A DNA stretch of 64,000 bases, from the NCBI RefSeq assembly GCF_005239095.1, contig NZ_SZUA01000002.1, forward strand, positions 310,001-374,000, read 5' to 3'. A program made the position numbers and the translations under genes. The notes under the pieces were generated by a model. The model was not told where the DNA came from. It was given only the letters and a program-made list of their open reading frames with translations, and made no database searches. Positions 48,143-56,348 of this stretch are shown here, piece by piece (the first letter of the stretch is position 1; every line of letters starts with the position of its first letter). The DNA comes from Luteimonas gilva. GTDB lineage: Bacteria > Pseudomonadota > Gammaproteobacteria > Xanthomonadales > Xanthomonadaceae.

Positions 48143-49342
48143 TCATGCCCGCCCGAACACCAGCGAGCAGTTGTTGCCGCCGAAACCGAAGGAATTGTTC
48201 ATCGCGTAGCGGATCCCGCGTTCGGCGTTGCCGAAGCGGATCTGCGGGCCGTTGTCCGGATCGGGCGTGTCGCTGTTGAGGATGCCGGGCAAGAAGCCGC
48301 GTTCCAGGGCGAGCAGGGCGAAGACGGATTCGACGATCCCCGCCGCGCCGAGCGTATGCCCGGTCCAGCCCTTGGTGGAACTGGCGTGCAGCGAGGCGGG
48401 GAACAGCGCCGCGACGGCGCGCGCTTCGACCGCGTCGTTGGCCGGCGTCGCGGTGCCGTGCAAGTTCAGATAATCGACTTCGCCTGCGGCTATGCCCGCG
48501 CGCGCCAGCGCATCGCGCATCGCCAGGCCCGCGCCCAAGCCTTCAGGATGCGGCGCCGACATATGGTGCGCGTCGCTGGATTCGCCGTAGCCGCGCAGCT
48601 GCAGGCCGGCGTCGTCCGCCGCGGCGCGCTCGAGCAGGGCGAATCCGCCGGCTTCGCCCAACGATAAACCGTTGCGCGCGGCGTCGAACGGACGGCAGGG
48701 CTGCGCCGCCACCAATTCCAGCGAGTTGAAACCGAACAGCACGCTGCCGCACAAGGTGTCGACGCCGCCGACCACAGCCGCATCGGCCAGGCCCGCTTCG
48801 ATCAAGCGCGAAGCCTGCGCGAACACTTTCGCGCTGGACGAACAAGCGGTGGCCACGGTCACGCAGGAGCCGCGCAAATCCAGAGCCTGCTGTACGAAAC
48901 CGCCGAGCGAATGCGGCGTGTGCACTTGCGGACGGGCCAGCTCGTCGGGAAAAGCGCCGTCCTGCAGCCGTTCGTAGGCTTCTTCGGTCGCGCCGATGCT
49001 GGCGGTCGAGGTGCCCAGCACCACCGCGACGCGATCGGCGCCGTAGCGCTCGCGCGCCGCCTCGATCGCCTCGATCATCCCGTCCTGCCGCAGGGCCAGC
49101 CAGGCCAAGCGGTTGTTGCGGCATTCCCACATCGCCCAAGCCGGCGGCAGGGCTTCGTCTTCCAAGCCGTCGACGCGGCCGATCCAGGTGTCCAGCGGGG
49201 CCTTGCCGAAATCGTTGCGGCGCAGGCCGCTGCGGCGTTCGCGCAGAGCGCCGGCCTGAGCTTCGCGCCCGCGGCCCAGCGCGGTGGTGGCGGTGTAGGC
49301 GCGGATCGCCAACGGCTTGATGGGACGCACCTGGGACTCCAT
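48143..49342 (-). CDS. Beta-ketoacyl-ACP synthase (active) of pigment cluster
   Basis: 399 residues. The Cys-His-His catalytic set is present: Cys167 in VTVATACSSSAKVF, His295 in LNLHGTATPANDAVEA, and His329 in SSTKGWTGHTLGAAG. NNSFGFGGNNCSLVFG ends the protein. It condenses malonyl units on the ACP to build the polyene chain. It is first of a leftward run, diverging from the YdcF-like gene. Confidence 0.94.
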   Translation of the reverse strand: MESQVRPIKPLAIRAYTATTALGRGREAQAGALRERRSGLRRNDFGKAPLDTWIGRVDGLEDEALPPAWAMWECRNNRLAWLALRQDGMIEAIEAARERYGADRVAVVLGTSTASIGATEEAYERLQDGAFPDELARPQVHTPHSLGGFVQQALDLRGSCVTVATACSSSAKVFAQASRLIEAGLADAAVVGGVDTLCGSVLFGFNSLELVAAQPCRPFDAARNGLSLGEAGGFALLERAAADDAGLQLRGYGESSDAHHMSAPHPEGLGAGLAMRDALARAGIAAGEVDYLNLHGTATPANDAVEARAVAALFPASLHASSTKGWTGHTLGAAGIVESVFALLALERGFLPGILNSDTPDPDNGPQIRFGNAERGIRYAMNNSFGFGGNNCSLVFGRA

Positions 49343-49428
49343 ATCGCTCGGCCGAGGAGTATAGCGAGCGTCGCAAAAGCGTCTCTTCGCCTCTTTAAAC
49401 TAAACCCGCCGGTCCAGTTTCCGCCCGC

Positions 49429-50112
49429 ATGTCCAGCCGCAACGCCCACCGCCTGTCGCTGTTCCGCGATCCCGACGTGCTCCACGCCGCGGCGATCGGC
49501 GCCGCCGCGTGCGCGCTCAGCGCCGGCTTGGTCTATCTGGCTTATTTCGTCCACGTGCTGCGCGTGGCGCGCAACGCGCCTTGCGAACCCGAACGCGGCG
49601 AATGCGTGCTGCTGTTCGGCAAGCATTCCCCGCGCGGCGAGATCGACCGCGACTTCGCCCAGCGCGTCGAACGCGCCGCGGAACTGTGGCGCGCGCGGCC
49701 GTCGCGCATCTGGGTGTTGCTCGGCGGCGGCCCGCCGGGCGTGGCCAGCGAGGCGGAAGTGGCCCGCGCCGCGTTGCGGGCGCGCGGCATCGCCGCCGAC
49801 GCGCCGCTGCAATTGGAAGCCGCTTCCCGCGACACCCTGCAGAACCTGCGCAACGCGCGCGAGCTGCTGCCCAAAACCGAGATCCCACGCGTCACTTTGC
49901 TCAGCAGCCGCTACCACTTGGCGCGTTGCGCTCTGTTCGCCCGCCAACTCGGTTTCGATTGGGAACTGTGCGCGGCCGAAGCCCGCTGGCGCTGGTCGCC
50001 GGCGGCGCTGTGGCGGATCGCCGGCGAAGCGGCCTACGTCTGCTTCGCCGACCTGGGCACGCGCTGGGCGCGGTTGATCGGCTCGCAGCGGATGCTGGCG
50101 CGGGTGACCTGA
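49429..50112 (+). CDS. YdcF/ElyC-like DUF218 membrane protein
   Basis: 227 residues, one N-terminal hydrophobic segment (AAAIGAAACALSAGLVYLAY). DUF218 features: VLLGGGPPGVASEAEVARAA, LEAASRDTLQNLRNARELLP and VTLLSSRYHLARCALFARQL, including the conserved ExxSxxT-like segment. Members act in envelope or peptidoglycan-carrier matters. Its role here is unknown, and it is not clearly part of the pigment cluster. Confidence 0.85.
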   Translation: MSSRNAHRLSLFRDPDVLHAAAIGAAACALSAGLVYLAYFVHVLRVARNAPCEPERGECVLLFGKHSPRGEIDRDFAQRVERAAELWRARPSRIWVLLGGGPPGVASEAEVARAALRARGIAADAPLQLEAASRDTLQNLRNARELLPKTEIPRVTLLSSRYHLARCALFARQLGFDWELCAAEARWRWSPAALWRIAGEAAYVCFADLGTRWARLIGSQRMLARVT

Positions 50113-50215
50113 GGCGGGACGTCCGGCAGGGGTCGCCTCCCTCGAAAGCGGGGTAGCATGCCCGTTCCTGCGGCCCGGCCCGACGGCCGCCGCACCGGCT
50201 CTGGTAGGGGAACGC

Positions 50216-52543
50216 ATGGCTTCGACGACGATGGGGAAGGCGCGCCTGATCGGCGCGATCGCACTGGGCTTGTTCGCGACCGCCGCGGCGGCGCAGACCA
50301 AGACGCTGACCAAAGAAGACTACGCCCGCGCCGAGCGCCAGCTCGGTTACGTCACCGCGTCGCTGGTGGACCACAACGTGGATCCGAAGTGGCTGGACGA
50401 CGGGAATCTCTGGTACCGCGACCACGACGCCAAGGGCGACCGCTATCTGCGCCTGGACGCGGCCAGCGGCAAGGTCGAACCCGCTTTCGATCACGCCAAG
50501 CTCGCCAAGGCGCTGAGCAAGGCCACCGGCAAGCCGGCGAAGGCCGAAAAACTGGCGATCGCCGATTACCGGATCGCGGCCGACGGCCGCTACGACATCA
50601 CTCTGCGTTCCGGGGAGTACGGTTGCGACCTGAAAGGCGGCGGCAACTGCGTCAAGTCGGCCAAGAAGGCCGGCAAGGACGGCGACGGCGAGCCCAATGT
50701 TTCGCCGGACAAGAAGCGCGAAGCCTTCATCCGCGATTGGAACCTGTGGGTGCGCGACGTCGCCACCGGCAAGGAAACCCAGCTGACCCGCGACGGCGTC
50801 AAGGACTACGGCTACGCCACCGACAACGCCGGCTGGACCCATAGCGACCGCGCGGTGCTGGTGTGGTCGCCGGATTCGAACAAGATCGCCACCTTTCAGC
50901 AGGATCAGCGCAAGACCGGCGAGATGACCCTGGTGCGCACGAAGGTGGGCCATCCCGAAGTCGAGACCTGGAAATATCCGTTGGTCGGCGACAAGGACAT
51001 CACGATGATCGAGCGCGTGATCATCGACGTGCCGGCCCAGAAAGTGGTGCGGCTGAAGATGCCGCCGGACCAGCACCGCTCCACCCAATGCGACGACGTC
51101 AGCTGCTTCGGCGGCTGGGAAGACGTGCAGTGGGCGCCGGACGGCAAGACCCTGGGCTTCGTGTCCAGTTCGCGCGACCACAAGCAGGCCTGGATGCGCG
51201 TGGCCGACGCCGACACCGGCGCCGTGCGCGAAGTGTTCAACGAGAAGGCCAAAACCTGGTTCGAGAGCGGCATCGACGCGATCAACTGGCGCTACCTGCC
51301 CGACAGCAACGCGGTGCTGTGGTGGAGCCAGCGCAGCAATTGGGGCCATCTGTACCTGTACGACCTGGCCACCGGCAAGCTCAAGAACGCCGTCACCAAG
51401 GGCGATTGGAACGTCGCCAACGTGCTGCGCGTGGAAGAGAAATCCAACACGATCTGGTTCGTCGGCACCGGCCGCGAGCCGGGCCGCGACCCTTATTTCA
51501 AGCACTTCTACAAGGTCGGCTTCGACGGATCGGGCTTGGCCCTGCTGACGCCTGAGAACGGCGAGCACCGCGTCTCGCTGTCCCCCGACGGCAGCCGCTT
51601 CGTCGATAGCTATTCGACCACCACCGAACCGCCGGTGATCGTGTTGCGCGACAGCGCCGACGGCAAGGTGCTGAAGGAAATCGCGCGCGCCGACATCAGC
51701 CGCTTGAAGGCGGCGGGCTGGCAGCCGCCGGAAGACTTCACGGTCAAAGCCCGCGACGGCAAGACCGATCTGTACGGCCTGATGTTCAAGCCGACGAATT
51801 TCGATCCGTCGAAGAAGTACCCGATCATCAACTACGTGTACCCCGGTCCGCAGGTCGGCTCGGTCGGCCGCCGCGGCTTCACCGATGCGCGTCGCGACAA
51901 CCAGGCGCTGGCCGAATTGGGCTTCATCGTGGTGTCGATCGACGGCATGGGCACGCCCTACCGTTCCAAGGCGTTCCACGACGCCTATTTCGAGAACATC
52001 ATCGACAACACCCTGCCGGACCAAGTGGCGGGCATGAAGGAACTGGCCAAGCGCTATCCCTTCATCGACCTGTCGCGCGCCGGCATGTGGGGCCATTCGG
52101 GCGGCGGCAACGCCACCGCGACCGCGATGTTCAAGTATCCCGACTTCTTCAAGGTCGGCATCGCCGAGAGCGGCAACCACGACAACCGCAACTACGAAGA
52201 CGACTGGGCCGAGAAGTGGCAGGGCCTGCTCACCAAGGACAAGAACGGCGTCGACAACTACGAGGCGCACGCCAACCAGAAATACGCCAAGGACCTGAAG
52301 GGCCATCTGCTGCTGGCGCACGGCGGCATGGACGACAACGTCCCGCCGTACAACACCTGGCTGGTGGTCGACGCGCTGATCAAGGCGAACAAGGATTTCG
52401 ACCTGATCCTGTTCCCGAACGCGCGCCACGGCTACGGCGAGGATTCGCTGTACATGACCCGGCGCCGCTGGGACTACTTCGTGCGCCACCTGCTGGGCGC
52501 CGAGCCGCCGAAGGAATACGAACTGAAGATGCCGGCGCCCTGA
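50216..52543 (+). CDS. S9 peptidase, dipeptidyl peptidase IV-like, exported
   Basis: 775 residues. Signal peptide GAIALGLFATAAAAQ. N-terminal beta-propeller region (DPKWLDDGNLWYRDH, WVRDVATGKETQLTRDGV, VLVWSPDSNKIATFQQDQR), then an alpha/beta hydrolase end with GMWGHSGGGNATA (Ser628), HGGMDDNVPPYNT (Asp706) and NARHGYGEDSL (His738). These match the catalytic spacing of DPP IV. Probably a periplasmic dipeptidyl peptidase for peptide nutrition. It stands alone between a DUF218 gene and a repeat cluster. Confidence 0.95.
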   Translation: MASTTMGKARLIGAIALGLFATAAAAQTKTLTKEDYARAERQLGYVTASLVDHNVDPKWLDDGNLWYRDHDAKGDRYLRLDAASGKVEPAFDHAKLAKALSKATGKPAKAEKLAIADYRIAADGRYDITLRSGEYGCDLKGGGNCVKSAKKAGKDGDGEPNVSPDKKREAFIRDWNLWVRDVATGKETQLTRDGVKDYGYATDNAGWTHSDRAVLVWSPDSNKIATFQQDQRKTGEMTLVRTKVGHPEVETWKYPLVGDKDITMIERVIIDVPAQKVVRLKMPPDQHRSTQCDDVSCFGGWEDVQWAPDGKTLGFVSSSRDHKQAWMRVADADTGAVREVFNEKAKTWFESGIDAINWRYLPDSNAVLWWSQRSNWGHLYLYDLATGKLKNAVTKGDWNVANVLRVEEKSNTIWFVGTGREPGRDPYFKHFYKVGFDGSGLALLTPENGEHRVSLSPDGSRFVDSYSTTTEPPVIVLRDSADGKVLKEIARADISRLKAAGWQPPEDFTVKARDGKTDLYGLMFKPTNFDPSKKYPIINYVYPGPQVGSVGRRGFTDARRDNQALAELGFIVVSIDGMGTPYRSKAFHDAYFENIIDNTLPDQVAGMKELAKRYPFIDLSRAGMWGHSGGGNATATAMFKYPDFFKVGIAESGNHDNRNYEDDWAEKWQGLLTKDKNGVDNYEAHANQKYAKDLKGHLLLAHGGMDDNVPPYNTWLVVDALIKANKDFDLILFPNARHGYGEDSLYMTRRRWDYFVRHLLGAEPPKEYELKMPAP

Positions 52544-52556
52544 GCGCTGCGTTCAA

Positions 52557-52775
52557 GCCCTCTCCCGCGGCGCGGGAGAGGGTTGGGTGAGGGGGCGCGG
52601 ACCCGCCTATGGCGGCGCCGCGATATGGAGAAGCGCCCTTTTTGGGGGAGCGGCTTTAGCCGCGAGCTTTTCCTACAACCGATGCGATCCAGTGAAAGAG
52701 CTCGCGGCTAAAGCCGCTCCCACAAAGATCCGAAGCCGAAGCCAAGAGCAGCGGAGCAAGCTCCGCTCTACACAA
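52557..52775. repeat. Repeat cluster after the S9 peptidase gene
   Basis: CCCTCTCCCGCGGCGCGGGA... (52557-52595), an inverted GGGAGCGGCTTTAGCCGCGA REP pair (52644-52723), and AGCGGAGCAAGCTCCGCT (52748-52770). No open gene. Confidence 0.75.
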
Positions 52776-52795
52776 GCCCGTTCATCGCGGCGGGA

Positions 52796-53491
52796 TTACC
52801 TCGGCCCTTGGCCGAACAGATGCTTGCGCTCTTCGTCGCTCAGCGGCGCGCCCGCGTTCGGATTCACCTTGTCGGTCAAGGCATAAGCGCGCTGTACCGC
52901 CGGGCGCGCCGCGACGGCCGCATGCCAGCGGCGCAGTTCCGGATACGGTTCCAGATCCAGCGGCGCCTTCTTGTAGGCGTTGATCCAGGGATGGATGGCC
53001 ATGTCGGCGATGGTGAATTCGCCGGCGGCGACGAACTCGCGTCCGGCCAGGCGCTTGTCGACGACGCCCAGCAGGCGATAGGCCTCTTTCGTATAGCGGT
53101 CGATCGCGTACGGAATCTTCTCCGGCGCGTAGACGTTGAAATGCCCGTATTGCCCGGTCATCGGCCCGAGTCCGCCGACCTGCCAGAACAGCCATTCCAG
53201 GACTTCGTTGCGCTCGCGCAGGCCGCGCGGCAGGAAACGGCCGGATTTCTCGGCCAAATAGATCAGGATCGCGCCGGATTCGAACACGCTGACCGGCGCG
53301 CCGCCGTCGGCGGGCGCGGTGTCGACGATCGCCGGCATCTTGTTGTTCGGCGAAATGGCCAAGTAGTCCGGCTTGAACTGGTCGCCCTTGCCGATGTCGA
53401 CCGGCTTGACGACGTATTCCAGGCCGGCTTCTTCCAGGAAAATAGGGATTTTGTGGCCGTTCGGCGTGGGCCAGTAATGCAGTTCGATCAT
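52796..53491 (-). CDS. Glutathione S-transferase (YghU/Ure2-like)
   Basis: 231 residues. IELHYWPTPNGHKIPIFLEE then DQFKPDYLAISPNNKMPAIV and SVFESGAILIYLAEKSGRFL are the GST N-terminal fold. The nu-class-like feature is TPNGHKIPI. The C-terminal helical part has FTIADMAIHPWI. ATG 53491 removes 29 unconserved upstream residues. Confidence 0.92.
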   Translation of the reverse strand: MIELHYWPTPNGHKIPIFLEEAGLEYVVKPVDIGKGDQFKPDYLAISPNNKMPAIVDTAPADGGAPVSVFESGAILIYLAEKSGRFLPRGLRERNEVLEWLFWQVGGLGPMTGQYGHFNVYAPEKIPYAIDRYTKEAYRLLGVVDKRLAGREFVAAGEFTIADMAIHPWINAYKKAPLDLEPYPELRRWHAAVAARPAVQRAYALTDKVNPNAGAPLSDEERKHLFGQGPR

Positions 53492-53623
53492 GTTCGCGGG
53501 CTCGCGTGAGGATGCGAGGACTGTAGCGCGGACCCCGCCGCGCTGCGCGCAATGCTGTGTTGCGCTTGGCAGCGTCATCCCGGGCCGCTACCCTGCGCGT
53601 TCCGTCCGCTATCCGGCTGCCGC

Positions 53624-54253
53624 ATGTCCGAAACCCGCTCGCCCCGCCTGAATCCGTTGCCCGCGCTGATCTTCAGCTCGCGCTGGCTGCAGTTGCCGCT
53701 GTATCTGGGCCTGATCGTGGCGCAGGGCGTGTACGTGTTCCTGTTCGTCAAGGAACTGTGGCACCTGATCCACGGCGCCAACAGCCTCAACGAGCAGGGC
53801 ATCATGCTGATCGTGCTGGGTCTGATCGACGTGGTGATGATTTCCAACCTGCTGGTGATGGTGATCGTCGGCGGCTACGAGACTTTCGTGTCGCGGCTGG
53901 GCTTGCAGGGCCATCCCGATCAGCCGGAATGGCTCAGCCACGTCAACGCCTCGGTGCTGAAGGTGAAGCTGGCGATGGCGATCATCGGCATCTCTTCGAT
54001 CCACCTGCTCAAGACCTTCATCGAAGCCGGTTCGCTGGGTTTGCCCGCTTGCGGCTCCGCCGAATACCGGGCGATGAGCGAAGCCACCGGCGCGGTGGTC
54101 TCGAACCTGAAGTGCACCACCGCCACGGCGGTCGGGGTGATGTGGCAGACCATCATCCACTGCGTCTTCATCCTGTCGGCGATCGGCATCGCCTACACCG
54201 ACAAGCTGATGACCAATACCTCGAGCAAGCGCGAGCAGGCCCACGCGCATTGA
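53624..54253 (+). CDS. YqhA-like (TIGR00645) inner-membrane protein
   Basis: 209 residues, about four hydrophobic helices ([74 protein letters not shown]). [10 protein letters not shown] after helix 2 is characteristic of the YqhA group. Function unknown. ATG 53624 matches the family start; a long upstream extension lies over the GST promoter and was rejected. Confidence 0.9.
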   Translation: MSETRSPRLNPLPALIFSSRWLQLPLYLGLIVAQGVYVFLFVKELWHLIHGANSLNEQGIMLIVLGLIDVVMISNLLVMVIVGGYETFVSRLGLQGHPDQPEWLSHVNASVLKVKLAMAIIGISSIHLLKTFIEAGSLGLPACGSAEYRAMSEATGAVVSNLKCTTATAVGVMWQTIIHCVFILSAIGIAYTDKLMTNTSSKREQAHAH

Positions 54254-54270
54254 GCGCGGCTCTTGCTTCT

Positions 54271-54345
54271 GTGGGAGCGGCTTCAGCCGCGAACTTTTTC
54301 ATGCCGCCACGGGTGGAAAGAGCTCGCGGCTGAAGCCGCTCCCAC
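54271..54345. repeat. Inverted REP pair (GTGGGAGCGGCTTCAGCCGCGA subtype)
   Basis: GTGGGAGCGGCTTCAGCCGC and the reverse complement GCGGCTGAAGCCGCTCCCAC. It lies between convergent genes. Confidence 0.85.
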
Positions 54346-54354
54346 AAGAGGAGC

Positions 54355-55101
54355 TCATTTTTCGCGCTTCAGCGACAGATCGTTGAACTTGCGCCGCTCG
54401 ATCAATTCGACGACGCGGCCCGACGCGTCGCGCCGGAACAGGAACAGGTTCTTCTCGACGCCGTCGTCCATGAACACATCGCGCGCCAGCGGCAGCAACC
54501 GCGTCGCGGGGCGGCCAGGGCGGGTGGTGAAGGACAACCCCTTGCCGTCGCTGGCCACGGTGAACGCGCGTTCGGGCGCATAGCGGTACACGCCGGGATA
54601 GTCGTCCAGCTTCAAACCGGCCACGTCCAGCGCCGGCGGCGTGGTCGGCACGGTCACGGTGTGCATCGCCGCCAGCTTCCAACGTCCGTCCTGGCGCACG
54701 AACGTGTTCGTCATGCGGTAGAGGATGTGCAGCTTCTGGCCGAATACCGTTTCGTATTCGTCCGCGTCGGCGGTGAAGACGGCCGCATCGCCGTAGGTCT
54801 GCGCTTTCGGGTTCAGCAGCTTGATTTCGCCCGATAAGCCCGGTGGCAAGCCGGTGATGCCGTCCACCGCTTCCTGACGTTGCTGGGTGCGGCCGAATTC
54901 GTCGATCACGACGGCGTCGTCGGCCAGCGCTGCATCCCAGACTTCCTTCTTTCCGTTCGCCAGCGCGTCCATCAGCGATTGGGTGATGGCGGTGAGTTCT
55001 TTCAAGTCGGCGGTGGAAGCGTGCTCGGCGTGCGCACGGGAAGGAATTGCCAGCAACAGGGCGGCCACGAGCGGAAGGAGGTGCAGCGAAGAAGCAGCCA
55101 T
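54355..55101 (-). CDS. Exported DUF4440/NTF2-like protein
   Basis: 248 residues. Signal peptide LLPLVAALLLAIPSRAHA. The first half fits the SnoaL/NTF2 fold (DVWDAALADDAVVIDEFG type, HILYRMTNTFVRQDGRWKLA AMH), and the second half is a small beta domain ending ERRKFNDLSLKREK. No catalytic residues can be assigned. Confidence 0.75.
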   Translation of the reverse strand: MAASSLHLLPLVAALLLAIPSRAHAEHASTADLKELTAITQSLMDALANGKKEVWDAALADDAVVIDEFGRTQQRQEAVDGITGLPPGLSGEIKLLNPKAQTYGDAAVFTADADEYETVFGQKLHILYRMTNTFVRQDGRWKLAAMHTVTVPTTPPALDVAGLKLDDYPGVYRYAPERAFTVASDGKGLSFTTRPGRPATRLLPLARDVFMDDGVEKNLFLFRRDASGRVVELIERRKFNDLSLKREK

Positions 55102-55244
55102 GGCATTTCACTCCGTAGACGGTGGGCGCAAGGTCCTCCAGCGCTCGTAGGCCGGACAGTGCCTATCGTCATTCGGGCGGCCTTAGGCGGGGAGGGCCGC
55201 CTCGAGGGCGGGCCGAACCGTCGTTTTGGCGGCTTTTCGCTTTC

Positions 55245-55321
55245 GTAGAGTCGAGCTTGCTCGACTGCTTTCAGTCAGGCGTCGGAATCCGAAAAAAACA
55301 GTCGAGCAGGCTCGACTCTAC
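55245..55321. repeat. Inverted repeat GTAGAGTCGAGCTTGCTCGAC
   Basis: GTAGAGTCGAGCTTGCTCGA at the left and TCGAGCAGGCTCGACTCTAC at the right. The right end overlaps the stop of the following minus-strand gene. A variant of the GTAGAGCGGAGC repeat. Confidence 0.75.
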
Positions 55322-56283
55322 GGTTCGCCGGACCGGTTGGCCGACGAAACTTGCGGCCCGCGCACCTCGCGCTTGCCCGCGATCGCCTCGCGCAGCCGCT
55401 CGCCCGCATCGCCGCGCGAAAACCGCAGTTCGCCATCGATCGTTCGGATCCCGAGCCGGCGATACGCCGTGTCCAGCGAAGGAAAGTCTTCCGAAGCCGC
55501 GTAGCGCCGGTAAAGCGGCGCGAACACGGGACGTTTCGCGATCTTGTCCAACGCCGCCGCGAACGCCTCCGGTTCCACCTGCTCGGTGCCGTCGCCCAAG
55601 CAACAGCGCGAATATTCGGCCAGTACCGCATCCAGCGAGTCGCCGCGTTCGCGCAATGCCAGGTCCGCTTCCAACCAGAATGCCGCGCCGGCCCAATACA
55701 CGCGCATGGTGCCGCCGCGACGGATCTGCAGTTCGTCCAGGCGCACGCCGCGGGTGGCTTTGCGGCCGCGCTGGAAACCGCCGTCGAGTCGGCGCCAGGC
55801 GTCGTCGCCGTCGAGCAGGCCGACGCGGGCGCGCAGCACGTTCTGGTAGTAGCTGGCCAGGCCTTCGGCCATCCAGCGTCCCGACGATCCCAGATACGGA
55901 TGGAACAGGTGCGAAAGCTCGTGCACCGCCGTCCAGTCCGCACGCAGTTCGTCGAGCGTGGCGTTCTCGCGCACGAACAGCAGCACCGATACGCCACCGC
56001 TGCGCAGGGTTTGGCCCCAAGGCACGGGGCTGTCGTCGTCGCTGGACACCTGCTTCACCCGCACCTGCGCCGTGCGCAAAGGAAAACGCCCGAAAACGGT
56101 CAGCGGCGCGGTCGCGGTCTCGGCGATCCAGCGCTGCAGCATCGCCGCGCGCTCGCGGTCGGCCACCTCCACCACTTCGACCCGCAATTCGCTGTCGCCC
56201 GCGCGCAGCGTGCGCTCGTCCGCCGCCTGCGCCTGCGCGGCGCCGGCGACGAACAGGAGCAGCGGGAAGAGGCGGGCGGACAT
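55318..56283 (-). CDS. Exported gluzincin-like (peptidase MA type) protein
   Basis: 321 residues with signal peptide LFPLLLFVAGAAQAQA. The zinc motif is VHELSHLFHPYLGSSGRWMA E: HExxH then a downstream Glu in the WMAEGLASYYQN segment, typical of gluzincin/M61-like proteins. No distinct accessory domain. Function unknown. Confidence 0.82.
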   Translation of the reverse strand: MSARLFPLLLFVAGAAQAQAADERTLRAGDSELRVEVVEVADRERAAMLQRWIAETATAPLTVFGRFPLRTAQVRVKQVSSDDDSPVPWGQTLRSGGVSVLLFVRENATLDELRADWTAVHELSHLFHPYLGSSGRWMAEGLASYYQNVLRARVGLLDGDDAWRRLDGGFQRGRKATRGVRLDELQIRRGGTMRVYWAGAAFWLEADLALRERGDSLDAVLAEYSRCCLGDGTEQVEPEAFAAALDKIAKRPVFAPLYRRYAASEDFPSLDTAYRRLGIRTIDGELRFSRGDAGERLREAIAGKREVRGPQVSSANRSGEP

Positions 56284-56348
56284 GGCCCGGCATTGGATGC
56301 CGGACCGCCGCTAAGGTTCCGTGAACGCGGCTCGCGTAAAATACCGGC

